Shown: one piece after another, positions 1-8,290 of the stretch
Numbering within the stretch: position 1 is the first letter of the stretch
How the letters are laid out: every line of letters begins with the position of its first letter
DNA from: Vibrio sp. 14G-20
GTDB taxonomy: Bacteria > Pseudomonadota > Gammaproteobacteria > Enterobacterales > Vibrionaceae
Assembly: GCF_026241515.1 (NCBI RefSeq)
Contig: NZ_JAPHPW010000008.1
Span: forward strand, 164,326 to 228,325
Reading direction: 5' to 3'
Length of the DNA: 64,000 nucleotides
The notes under the pieces: generated by a model
Databases searched by the model: none
Told to the model about the DNA's origin: nothing
Seen by the model: only the letters and a program-made list of their open reading frames with translations
Made by a program: the position numbers and the translations under genes

Positions 1-1593
1 TTGCGTCAGTTAGAAAAGCGCTCCAACGCGAATATACGCCGCATTGAATTCCAAGAACAAATCGACAACCTGTTGATTGATTTTGGGCGCGCGTTTCTAA
101 GAAATGATCTCGATGATGTCATGCTATCTGAACTAACGACGAACGTGACCAACAGTTACTTAATCGAAGCCAGTCGTTTGACTCTACCTCCCAAGCTAAT
201 CCCTCAGTTACAGACTTATGATTATGGCGATGAGACTGTCGAGGTGTTAGAGCAAGACATTCAAGAACCTCATTGGCAAGACAACCTGCTGACCGTGCCC
301 TTAGAGGTCGAAAAAGTCATAGTTGGCGCGTTAATCGTCAGAGTCAGGTTGTTAGACCAAGACTACGAGTTTATCCAAAGCCAACTGTTGCTGGTGACGG
401 ATCTTATTTGCAGTGCCTTAACCCATCAACTAGCAATTAACCGAAATATTGAATCACGTAAACGAGCGGAAGAGTCTGAAAGGGCAACGCGTGACTTTGT
501 GGCCATGATTAACCATGAGTTAAGAACTCCGCTTAATGGCCTGCTAGGCAATGCCGAGTTGATCAGTGATACCGAACTCAACAGTTCTCAGCGCGAAATA
601 GTGAACAATTTAAGCCAATCTGGAGAGTTTCTCAGAACCATCATTAATGATCTATTGGATTACAGCAAAATCAATGCAGGGATGTTGGAGCTTATTCCAA
701 AGAAATTTGCGCTGCATGACTTACGAAACACGATTGAAAGTATCTTCGTCAATCGAGCAATAGAGAAGCAGCTTGAATTCAATATCAGTGTCGGATCAAA
801 CGTTCCCTCCCATTTCCAAGGCGATTTAGAACGCATCACTCAGCTGTTTGTGAACTTAATCGGTAATGCGATTAAATTTACAGAAGAAGGGCATGTGAAT
901 GTTGATATTGAGTGGGACACAAACCAATTTATTTTCTCTGTAGAAGATACAGGGGTAGGGATTGCTGAATCGGCTCATAAGACGTTGTTTGAACCTTTTA
1001 CACAGGCAGATAACTCAAGTAGCCGAAACTATGAGGGTACCGGTCTTGGCTTAGCGATCTGCCGCAAGCTGGTGGCTTTGATGAATGGCGAGATTGGGGT
1101 GAGCAGTATTGTTGGCTCAGGCACGACGTTTACCATCTCGATTCCTCTTCAAGTTGTCGATATTCAGGCAGAGAGTGATAGTGTCGCCAAAGGCTTTGAG
1201 TCAGAAGTCGAATTGTCACTACTTAAAGTGTTGGTGGTTGATGATATTAAGATGAACCAGATCATCATCCAACAGATGCTACGTAAACATGAGATTGAAC
1301 CTGCCATTGCAAGTAATGGTGTCGAAGGGTTTGAACTCGCGTCAGACAATGAATACGACATTGTATTCATGGATTGCAGAATGCCCGTTATGGACGGGTT
1401 CGAAGCAACAGAGAAGCTAAGAGAGAAGGGTTACGTTAAATCTATTGTGGCACTCACCGCCGGAACGACACTTGAAGAACGCGAACGTTGTATTCAATGT
1501 GGAATGGATGACATTTTGAGTAAGCCTTACACCGCCAATGATCTTAAAGAGATGCTTAAGAAGTGGGGTGTCTCTGCGGTGAAGGTCGCTTAA
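1..1593 (+). CDS. Hybrid sensor histidine kinase/response regulator, 5' end cut by the window
   Basis: The reading frame is open from base 1, so the N-terminus is probably outside the window. In order I see a GAF-like sensory stretch (residues about 20-150), a short coiled linker, a HisKA dimerisation domain with H-box MINHELRTP (phospho-acceptor His at residue 172 of the visible part), a HATPase_c domain with N box (NLIGNAIKF), G1 (EDTGVGI) and G2 (GTGLGL), and a C-terminal receiver domain whose phospho-acceptor is Asp458 (FMDCRMPVMDG) with the conserved Lys in SKPY. The architecture is that of a hybrid kinase that would pass phosphate to an Hpt protein; no Hpt domain or partner is seen here. 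No membrane segment is visible in the part present. The ligand is unknown. Confidence 0.85.
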   Translation: MRQLEKRSNANIRRIEFQEQIDNLLIDFGRAFLRNDLDDVMLSELTTNVTNSYLIEASRLTLPPKLIPQLQTYDYGDETVEVLEQDIQEPHWQDNLLTVPLEVEKVIVGALIVRVRLLDQDYEFIQSQLLLVTDLICSALTHQLAINRNIESRKRAEESERATRDFVAMINHELRTPLNGLLGNAELISDTELNSSQREIVNNLSQSGEFLRTIINDLLDYSKINAGMLELIPKKFALHDLRNTIESIFVNRAIEKQLEFNISVGSNVPSHFQGDLERITQLFVNLIGNAIKFTEEGHVNVDIEWDTNQFIFSVEDTGVGIAESAHKTLFEPFTQADNSSSRNYEGTGLGLAICRKLVALMNGEIGVSSIVGSGTTFTISIPLQVVDIQAESDSVAKGFESEVELSLLKVLVVDDIKMNQIIIQQMLRKHEIEPAIASNGVEGFELASDNEYDIVFMDCRMPVMDGFEATEKLREKGYVKSIVALTAGTTLEERERCIQCGMDDILSKPYTANDLKEMLKKWGVSAVKVA

Positions 1594-1641
1594 ACACGCG
1601 AATAAAGCGTGGTGAGTCATGTACTCTAGTTGAAAGACTAA

Positions 1642-1683
1642 AAAACCGAAGTGATCTTGCGATCCTTCGGTTTCTTTTTATAT
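1642..1683. terminator. Bidirectional rho-independent terminator between hybrid kinase and pabB
   Basis: Inverted repeat AACCGAAG (1644-1651) / CTTCGGTT (1665-1672), with an A-tract on the left and a T-tract on the right, so it can stop transcription from both convergent genes. Confidence 0.75.
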
Positions 1684-1729
1684 AGAGTTTTTGCTGGTCG
1701 TTAAGCCGCGGAACTCGGAGTTAATGATA

Positions 1730-3109
1730 CTAAGCTTCGCAATCTTCAAGTACCGGTAGAATTCGGCTCAGTTTATCCAGTGTTTCTTGGTATTCAGAAG
1801 CGCAATCACTATCAAATACCACACCACCGCCAGCCCACGCATAAAGCGTGTTGTTCTCGGCGACTAATGTACGAATGGTGATACTTGTATCCATTCTGCC
1901 ATTTCGGCTGATGTAGCCGATACTGCCGCAGTACGCTGAACGTCGATGTGGTTCTAACTCTTCAATGATCTGCATAGCACGAACTTTTGGTGCGCCCGTA
2001 ATTGATCCCCCAGGGAAACAAGCTCTCAGAAGGTCAGTAGCAGAATATTGGTCATCAAGGTCTGCTCGTATTGTGCTTACCAAGTGGTGCACGGCTGGGA
2101 AGCTCTCAATATCGAATAACTTTGGTACATGAACTGTGCCCGGTTTTGCTACTCGGCCAATGTCATTACGGAGTAGGTCGACGATCATCAAGTTCTCCGC
2201 CTGATCTTTATCGGCGCTTGCCAGGTCTTGCGCGTTCGTATCATCAATCACATGGTCGTCAGAACGAGGGCGTGTGCCTTTAATCGGCTTGGTTTCAATC
2301 ACGTTGTCTTTAAGTTCTAAGAAACGTTCTGGCGAAACACTGATGATGGTGCAGTCGGCCAAACGGATGAAACCAGAAAAGGGCGCTGAGTTGTACTGCT
2401 CTAACTTGTCATAAGCGAGCCACTCACTGCCTTGGTATTGGGCATTGAAGCGCTGAGCTAAGTTAATCTGATAGCAGTCACCGGATAACAGGTACTCTTG
2501 AACACTATCGAACTTGGTGGCGTAGCTCTCTTCACTCATGTTCGATTGCCACGGTGTCGTTAGGCGAAATTCTTCTGCTTTAGGCTTGTCTTGCTGCCCA
2601 GATAACCAATTCCAGTGAGCCTCGATGTTTTGCCCAACGATACATGCTGTCTTAAGCTTGTGATCAACCACGATTGCCCATTCATATAAACCAACCGCCA
2701 TGTCGGGCGCTTCAATATCACGCTTTGCGAGTGAAGGAAGTGTCTCGACTCTGCGCCCTAAATCATAACTAAAATAGCCTAAAGCACCGCCAACGAATGG
2801 CAACTCAGCGTGCTCTTTAGTTGCAGGCAATAATTGTTGCTGATATTGGTCGAGTAGTTCGAAAGGATCAGACTCTGAAACCTCGCACGTCTCATTAACA
2901 TTAACGGTCGTTTTTGCACCGATTGTCTCGAAGGTGGCGATGGGTTGAGCAACTAAAATATCGTATCGACTATCAACGTGGCTTTCTGAAGCGGAGCGTA
3001 ATAGCATTGCCCACGGCAGGTTTTCAATATGGGAAAACAGCTGTTTAGCTAAAGTTGATTGATATTCAAGCGGCTTGATTTGGATAGAGCGAAATTCGTT
3101 GTTATTCAT
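1730..3109 (-). CDS. pabB: Aminodeoxychorismate synthase component I (PabB)
   Basis: Chorismate-binding enzyme of p-aminobenzoate synthesis: with the PabA amidotransferase it makes 4-amino-4-deoxychorismate for folate. The protein has the N-terminal anthranilate synthase I-like domain (LPWAMLLRSA, GGALGYFSYDLGRR) and the C-terminal chorismate-binding domain with SGDCYQINLAQRF, the PIKGTRPR motif whose PIKGT separates PabB from TrpE, RNDIGRV, and FPGGSITGAPK. Length (459 aa from the ATG at 3109) fits the family. The frame can extend to a TTG at 3127 (six more residues); neither start has a strong Shine-Dalgarno, and I prefer the ATG. The gene is monocistronic and converges on the hybrid kinase. 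The folK-folX-folE-folM pterin genes are 52 kb away in the same window. Confidence 0.92.
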   Translation of the reverse strand: MNNNEFRSIQIKPLEYQSTLAKQLFSHIENLPWAMLLRSASESHVDSRYDILVAQPIATFETIGAKTTVNVNETCEVSESDPFELLDQYQQQLLPATKEHAELPFVGGALGYFSYDLGRRVETLPSLAKRDIEAPDMAVGLYEWAIVVDHKLKTACIVGQNIEAHWNWLSGQQDKPKAEEFRLTTPWQSNMSEESYATKFDSVQEYLLSGDCYQINLAQRFNAQYQGSEWLAYDKLEQYNSAPFSGFIRLADCTIISVSPERFLELKDNVIETKPIKGTRPRSDDHVIDDTNAQDLASADKDQAENLMIVDLLRNDIGRVAKPGTVHVPKLFDIESFPAVHHLVSTIRADLDDQYSATDLLRACFPGGSITGAPKVRAMQIIEELEPHRRSAYCGSIGYISRNGRMDTSITIRTLVAENNTLYAWAGGGVVFDSDCASEYQETLDKLSRILPVLEDCEA

Positions 3110-3200
3110 TTGTTTAATTTGTGACAAAGAGTTCGATCACTGCATGGCGTGTGAGAGGAAGCAAGAGTATCATAAATTGAAAATAAAATGGGTTCTTGAT

Positions 3201-3468
3201 TAGGGCGTGTTGATCTTTCGAGCTGATTTTTGCAGCGAGTTGCTGGGTATTTATACAAGGCAGAGGCGTCGACGTGTAGCTAGCCTACATGAGAAGCCGA
3301 TAACGTAGTAGAAATGACCAGCAAGCGCTGCCCGAAGGGTTCGGCTAAAAGCGTTTTACTCTTTGTTGAGGGAGATTTGCTTAGAGTGACTAGGCTACTT
3401 CCCCCTCGCCGCGATTAAAACGCTTTTATCTCGAACAAAATTGAACCACGAAAGGTCTACACGCCCTA
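3201..3468. repeat. MITE-like element with terminal inverted repeats
   Basis: About 268 bp bounded by TAGGGCGTGTTGATCTTTCG on the left and the inverted copy ending ACACGCCCTA on the right; 18 of 20 terminal positions pair. Inside is a second inverted repeat, TAAAAGCGTTTTA (about 3348-3360) against TAAAACGCTTTTA (about 3415-3427). There is no ORF for a transposase. It fills most of the 500-bp gap between the divergent pabB and fumarase genes. A non-autonomous transposable element is the simplest reading; I cannot name the parent family from the sequence alone. Confidence 0.6.
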
Positions 3469-3629
3469 GAACAGAGTAATCCAAGTGGTTTAGTTTAAAG
3501 CTATGCAAGCGATTGCTAAAGCAACTAAATACAGCTCAACACAATAAAAAGCTAAACCAACTAATTCGATTTGGCATATATAGCCAAGCTGTGAACCCAC
3601 ATGGAACCAGAACAATAAAGAGGCATGCA

Positions 3630-5147
3630 ATGACGGTTATTCGTAAGCAAGATATGATCAGCAGTGTCGCTGACGCACTTCAGTACATTTCTTATTATCA
3701 CCCTTTAGACTTTGTCCAAGCCCTAGAAAAAGCGTACGAGAAAGAAGAAAGCCAAGCAGCAAAAGATGCGATAGCTCAAATTCTTATTAACTCGCGCATG
3801 TCTGCGGAAGGTCATCGTCCAATTTGTCAGGATACAGGTATTGTTACTTGTTTCGTGAACATCGGTATGGATGTTAGGTGGGAAACGGATCAAACAGTAC
3901 AACAGATGGTTGATGAAGGCGTTCGTCAAGCTTACAACAACCCAGATAACCCATTGCGTGCATCTGTCCTAATGGACCCTGCAGGTAAGCGTATTAATAC
4001 TAAAGACAACACGCCAGCGGTTGTTCACATTAATATGGTTCCGGGCAACAAAGTTGAAATTCAAATCGCGGCAAAAGGCGGCGGTTCTGAGAACAAAACT
4101 AAGATGGTTATGCTGAACCCTTCTGACGATATTGCAGAATGGGTAGAGAAGACGCTACCAACCATGGGGGCGGGCTGGTGTCCACCGGGTATGCTAGGCA
4201 TAGGTATCGGCGGTACAGCTGAGAAAGCAGCGGTACTTGCGAAAGAATCTTTGATGGAACATATCGATATCCAAGAGCTTATCGAGAAAGGTCCTGAGAA
4301 CGCAGAAGAAGAGCTTCGTCTAGACATCTTCAACCGTGTAAACAAACTGGGTATTGGTGCACAAGGTCTTGGCGGCCTAACGACTGTGGTAGATGTAAAA
4401 ATCAAAACAGCACCAACACACGCAGCATCTAAGCCAGTTTGCTTAATCCCGAACTGTGCAGCGACTCGTCACGTTCACTTCACACTAGACGGCAGCGGCC
4501 CAGCAGAGCTAACGCCACCTAAGCTAGAAGAATGGCCAGACATCACTTGGGAAGCGGGTGCAAACACACGCCGTGTTAACCTTGATGAAGTAACCAAAGA
4601 AGACGTACAAGAGTGGAAGACAGGCGAGACTGTTCTTCTATCGGGTAAGATCTTAACCGGCCGTGATGCAGCACATAAGCGTATCCAAGGCATGCTAGAA
4701 AGCGGCGAAGGCTTACCAGCTGGCGTTGATTTCAAAGGCAAGTTTATCTATTACGTTGGCCCTGTTGATGCAGTGGGCGATGAAGCGGTAGGCCCTGCGG
4801 GTCCAACAACGTCAACACGTATGGATAAGTTCACAGACATGATGCTAAACGAAACAGGCATCATGGGCATGATCGGTAAAGCCGAGCGTGGTCCTGCAAC
4901 GGTTGAGTCAATCAAAGAACACAAAGCGGTTTACTTGATGGCAGTCGGCGGCGCAGCTTACCTAGTAGCGAAAGCAATCAAAAAAGCACGTGTGGTAGCG
5001 TTTGAAGATCTTGGTATGGAAGCGATTTACGAGTTTGAAGTTGAAGACATGCCAGTAACGGTTGCGGTTGATTCAACGGGTGCTAACGCACACCAGATCG
5101 GCCCTGACACGTGGAAAGTGAAAATTGCTGAAGCTGAAAAAGCTTAA
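3630..5147 (+). CDS. fumA: Class I fumarate hydratase (iron-sulfur, oxygen-sensitive type)
   Basis: Interconverts fumarate and malate in the TCA cycle using a [4Fe-4S] cluster. The single-chain class I architecture is seen: N-terminal alpha domain with RPICQDTGI (Cys66), GAGWCPPGMLGIGIGG and IPNCAATRH supplying the three cluster cysteines, followed by the C-terminal beta domain (TPPKLEEWP, LLSGKILTGRDAAHKR, YYVGPVDAVG, GPTTSTRMD, GKAERG). The chosen ATG has AAGAGGC a few bases upstream and gives 505 residues, the usual length for FumA/FumB. The frame runs 39 codons further upstream, but that part is unlike the family and overlaps the promoter gap. The gene is followed by a strong hairpin. Whether it is the FumA or FumB orthologue cannot be said. 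Confidence 0.93.
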   Translation: MTVIRKQDMISSVADALQYISYYHPLDFVQALEKAYEKEESQAAKDAIAQILINSRMSAEGHRPICQDTGIVTCFVNIGMDVRWETDQTVQQMVDEGVRQAYNNPDNPLRASVLMDPAGKRINTKDNTPAVVHINMVPGNKVEIQIAAKGGGSENKTKMVMLNPSDDIAEWVEKTLPTMGAGWCPPGMLGIGIGGTAEKAAVLAKESLMEHIDIQELIEKGPENAEEELRLDIFNRVNKLGIGAQGLGGLTTVVDVKIKTAPTHAASKPVCLIPNCAATRHVHFTLDGSGPAELTPPKLEEWPDITWEAGANTRRVNLDEVTKEDVQEWKTGETVLLSGKILTGRDAAHKRIQGMLESGEGLPAGVDFKGKFIYYVGPVDAVGDEAVGPAGPTTSTRMDKFTDMMLNETGIMGMIGKAERGPATVESIKEHKAVYLMAVGGAAYLVAKAIKKARVVAFEDLGMEAIYEFEVEDMPVTVAVDSTGANAHQIGPDTWKVKIAEAEKA

Positions 5148-5218
5148 TTAAACGAAGCCAAAAAATCGTAATTGATGTTGGCTTCACTGTTTGAATTGCA
5201 AATTTTGACAGAAAGTTA

Positions 5219-5256
5219 AAGACAAAAGTGCAGCATTATCTGCACTTTTGTCTTAT
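5219..5256 (+). terminator. Terminator of the fumarase gene
   Basis: A 13-bp perfect stem (5221-5233 with 5240-5252, loop CATTAT), extended by AA/TT on the outside and followed by a T-rich stretch. Confidence 0.75.
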
Positions 5257-5311
5257 TATCAATGATATAGTGATAAACACATCGTTTGATATAAGAACAT
5301 AGGAGAGAGGA

Positions 5312-5497
5312 ATGCCTCGTTTTATTCAGATCCTACAGATTATCTTGGCAGTGGTGATTGGTAGTTTCATTGGTTACGATTTGATCTTGCACGGAATCAG
5401 CATCTTTAACGAAAAATACGTAACTATCACATGTGTATTGTGGTTGATTTCTGAGATAACACTGTTTGTTATCTACAAGCTGATAGAAGACGATTAG
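5312..5497 (+). CDS. Small two-helix membrane protein, unknown function
   Basis: A 61-residue protein with two hydrophobic segments (about residues 5-27 and 38-56) and a charged C-terminal tail ending in IEDD. It has a strong ribosome-binding site (AGGAGAGAGG just before the ATG) and its own terminator downstream, so it is very likely expressed. It stands alone between the fumarase terminator and ycjX. I do not recognise a family. The two-helix hairpin is typical of small inner-membrane proteins. Confidence 0.7.
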   Translation: MPRFIQILQIILAVVIGSFIGYDLILHGISIFNEKYVTITCVLWLISEITLFVIYKLIEDD

Positions 5498-5519
5498 TCC
5501 GATATCAACGAAAAAATTC

Positions 5520-5556
5520 AAAGCCCCTGATTATGAATGTAGTCAGGGGCTTTTAT
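5520..5556 (+). terminator. Terminator of the small membrane protein gene
   Basis: Stem AAGCCCCTGA (5521-5530) / TCAGGGGCTT (5543-5552) followed by TTATTC. Confidence 0.8.
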
Positions 5557-5705
5557 TCATCTAGCATTAAGAATGGGTATTGCATACTCACTGACATAAG
5601 CAAAAGAACAAGAAACAGCATACAAACTATCCCAACAGGGAAAGAACATAGGCTTGCCTCTCTATTATCATAACCAGCTAGCCTATTTATCACGGAGTCG
5701 TTCAA

Positions 5706-7079
5706 ATGAAACACCTAACTCAAGAAATGAGTGACTTTATAAGCAGAGGAACGGATTCTCACATTAGAGTAGCGGTCACGGGTTTGTCTCGTGCGGGTAA
5801 GACAGCCTTCATTACTTCGTTGGTTAACCAGCTTCTTCATACCTCTACACACAAAAATTTACAGTTTCTTTCATCGGCGAGAGATGGAAGGATTATTGGC
5901 GCAAAGCGTATCCCGCAGCACAACATGATGATTCCCCGTTTCTCGTATGATGAAGCGATGGAGTCACTCACTTCGCAGCCACCAGAATGGCCAGTGCCGA
6001 CGCGTGATGTCAGTGAAATTCGATTAGCGATCAAATACAAGCCGGCTAAAGGTGCTAAGAAACTGCTGAGTAAAAACAGCACACTTTATCTCGACATCGT
6101 TGATTATCCGGGCGAATGGTTACTTGATTTACCGTTACTGGATATGGATTTCGATACTTGGAGCCAATCTCAATTCGCAGCACTGAAAGGTGACAGAGAA
6201 ACCTATTCGCATGAGTGGAATACCCTGCGTGGTGACATCGACTTGTTAGCAGAAGCCGATGAAAAGAAACTGGTCGCGATTGCCGATAGCTACACTCAGT
6301 ACCTTCATACTTGTAAAAGTAATGGACTGCACTGGGTACAGCCGGGTCGATTCGTATTGCCGGGTGAGCTTGAAGGCGCGCCTGTGCTGCAGTTTTTCCC
6401 GTGTGCTGCACCAGAAGGTAAGTTCTCGAAAACAAGTAATTATGCCGTGCTAAAAGCGCGTTATGAAGAGTATCAACAGAAGGTAGTGAAGGCGTTCTAT
6501 AAGAATCACTTTGCGACGTTCGATAGACAAATCGTGCTGGTGGACTGTTTGCAGCCACTCAATGCAGGTTATGACTCTTTCATGGATATGCGTGGCGCAC
6601 TTGAGCAGTTATTGAAGAGCTTTAAGTACGGTCGAAGCAATATCTTAAGACGCTTGTTTGCACCGAAGATTGACAAGATATTGTTTGCAGCCACCAAAGC
6701 CGACCATGTAACACCAGACCAGCATCCAAACTTGGTGTCACTGTTACAGCAGATGGTGCACCCTGCGTGGCAACAGGCAGCGTTTGAACACATCGATATG
6801 AGCTGTATGAGTATCGCGTCTATTCAAGCGACCAGTACAGGTTATATCTCTTCAGGTTCAGATAATGTGCCTGCGTTGCAAGGTGTGACCTTGGATAACA
6901 TGCCTCAAACCATGTATCCGGGTGAGGTGCCACGTAAACTGCCGAACAAACAGTATTGGGAAACTAACCAGTTTGATTTCACGAGCTTTAGGCCAATGGA
7001 ACAACACTCTGATGAGCCGTGCCAGCATTTAAGAGTCGACAAGGTTTTAGAGTATCTCATTGGCGACAAGTTGAAGTAA
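5706..7079 (+). CDS. ycjX: YcjX-family P-loop NTPase (DUF463)
   Basis: A 457-residue protein with an N-terminal P-loop GLSRAGKTAFITSL (about residues 26-39), the downstream nucleotide-site motif DIVDYPGEWLLDLP, and FAATKADHV near the guanine/base-recognition position. YcjX proteins are conserved stress-associated putative GTPases; in Escherichia coli the gene sits next to ycjF and tyrR, downstream of the psp operon, and the same ycjX-ycjF-tyrR order is seen here. No pspABC genes are in the window. The gap to ycjF is 14 bp, so the two are co-transcribed. The biochemical role is not established. Confidence 0.88.
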   Translation: MKHLTQEMSDFISRGTDSHIRVAVTGLSRAGKTAFITSLVNQLLHTSTHKNLQFLSSARDGRIIGAKRIPQHNMMIPRFSYDEAMESLTSQPPEWPVPTRDVSEIRLAIKYKPAKGAKKLLSKNSTLYLDIVDYPGEWLLDLPLLDMDFDTWSQSQFAALKGDRETYSHEWNTLRGDIDLLAEADEKKLVAIADSYTQYLHTCKSNGLHWVQPGRFVLPGELEGAPVLQFFPCAAPEGKFSKTSNYAVLKARYEEYQQKVVKAFYKNHFATFDRQIVLVDCLQPLNAGYDSFMDMRGALEQLLKSFKYGRSNILRRLFAPKIDKILFAATKADHVTPDQHPNLVSLLQQMVHPAWQQAAFEHIDMSCMSIASIQATSTGYISSGSDNVPALQGVTLDNMPQTMYPGEVPRKLPNKQYWETNQFDFTSFRPMEQHSDEPCQHLRVDKVLEYLIGDKLK

Positions 7080-7093
7080 TTGAGGCAATTTAA

Positions 7094-8146
7094 ATGAGTG
7101 AATTAAAAACAAAGCAGGTCTTTAATGAACCGTTGAAGACCTCTTTTGATGAGCAAGATAAGAGCGAAGCTGGCCCAGATCTCGGTGCTCAGCAGCTGTT
7201 TTCTGAACAAGAAAAATTTGTCCCTGTCGTACCACAAGTGGAAGCTGAACTTGATGGCGAAGCCGAGCAGCAACTTGAACAAGTGATTCGACCGAGCAAA
7301 AAGAAGAAGTGGTTGGGTTCAGGCTTATTAGTCGCTTTCTCTGGCTTAGTCGGCTGGCAAGCGATTGATTCTGTCATCACAGCTATTCAATCAGCCGATT
7401 GGCTTGCGCTAGGTTGGGCGGGTTTCATCGTAGCTATTGCTTCGTTAGGTTTAGGCGCAATAGGTAAAGAGCTGTGGAAACTGCGCTCGCTGAAAGATCA
7501 CTTTAGCGTACAAGAGCAAAGCGAAGAGCTACTGCAAAGCCAAAGTGTCGGTAAAGGCAAAGCATTCTGTGAAAACATCGCTAAGCAAGGCGGTATTATT
7601 GCCGAGTCTCCAGCTTACGATAAATGGCGAAACAGCATTAACCCTGCACACAGCGATGCTGAAGTATTGGATATGTACGATGCATTAGTTGTTGCTCAGC
7701 AAGACAAAGTGGCTACTCAAATCGTTACTAAGTTCTCGACGGAATCGGCGGCCTTGGTTGCGGTGAGCCCATTAGCAGCGGCAGACATGTTGCTGGTGGC
7801 ATGGCGTAATTTCACCATGATAGACAAGCTCGCTGATGTGTATGGCATTGAGCTTGGTTACTGGTCTCGCATTAAGTTGTTCAAGTTGGTGTTAATCAAC
7901 ATGGCGGCAGCGGGCGCAAGTGAACTGGCAATTGATGCGAGTATGGACTTAGTTTCGATGGATCTTGCAGGTAAAGTCTCAGCACGAGCAGGGCAGGGCC
8001 TAGGTGTTGGTATCCTGACTGCACGATTGGGTTTAAAAGCTATGACACTGCTTCGCCCAGTGCCTTGGCATAACGAGCGCAAAGTGAAACTGGCCGATAT
8101 GCGAAAAGCCGTCCTTTCTGAAATAAAACGAATCACGCTGAAATAG
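7094..8146 (+). CDS. ycjF: YcjF/TIGR01620-family inner-membrane protein
   Basis: A 350-residue protein with a long charged, acidic N-terminal cytoplasmic region, a basic KKKKW junction, two hydrophobic helices (about residues 78-97 and 103-125), and a C-terminal DUF697-like half ([51 protein letters not shown]). It is the usual partner of ycjX and lies 14 bp after it. It probably anchors or works with the YcjX NTPase at the membrane; that part is inference from gene pairing. The start has a modest Shine-Dalgarno. Confidence 0.87.
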   Translation: MSELKTKQVFNEPLKTSFDEQDKSEAGPDLGAQQLFSEQEKFVPVVPQVEAELDGEAEQQLEQVIRPSKKKKWLGSGLLVAFSGLVGWQAIDSVITAIQSADWLALGWAGFIVAIASLGLGAIGKELWKLRSLKDHFSVQEQSEELLQSQSVGKGKAFCENIAKQGGIIAESPAYDKWRNSINPAHSDAEVLDMYDALVVAQQDKVATQIVTKFSTESAALVAVSPLAAADMLLVAWRNFTMIDKLADVYGIELGYWSRIKLFKLVLINMAAAGASELAIDASMDLVSMDLAGKVSARAGQGLGVGILTARLGLKAMTLLRPVPWHNERKVKLADMRKAVLSEIKRITLK

Positions 8147-8194
8147 TACATACGACTTTGAAACAAAATGTATGACATTGAACGGTTTGCGAGC

Positions 8195-8220
8195 GAAGAG
8201 TAAACATATGTTTACTCTTC
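8195..8220. promoter_or_regulatory. Perfect 26-bp palindrome containing a TyrR box upstream of tyrR
   Basis: The whole 26-bp stretch reads the same on both strands. Its core is AGTAAA-CATATG-TTTACT, which matches the TyrR box TGTAAA-N6-TTTACA at 10 of 12 defined positions with the correct N6 spacing. It lies 70 bp upstream of the tyrR start, which fits autoregulation as known in Escherichia coli. It could also fold as a hairpin ending the ycjXF transcript, as TTC TTG follows it. Confidence 0.6.
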
Positions 8221-8290
8221 TTCTTGACTGAACTCAGACCTTAATTCACACTACTGTCAACTTATCCTGACACCTATAATAGGACTATTT

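Noticed and set aside
3513..3629. N-terminal extension of the fumarase ORF
   Set aside because: The extra 39 codons have no family resemblance, and the ATG at 3630 has the ribosome-binding site and gives the normal length.
4061..4741. Long antisense ORFs within fumarase (and similar ones within pheT, the Hsp70s and the MMPL pump)
   Set aside because: They are reverse-frame shadows of strongly biased coding sequence, with no ribosome-binding sites and low-complexity composition.
8275..8280. TATAAT just before tyrR as a -10 promoter
   Set aside because: It would place the transcription start at about the GTG codon and leave almost no leader, and no -35 is spaced correctly; the ribosome-binding site overlaps this place.
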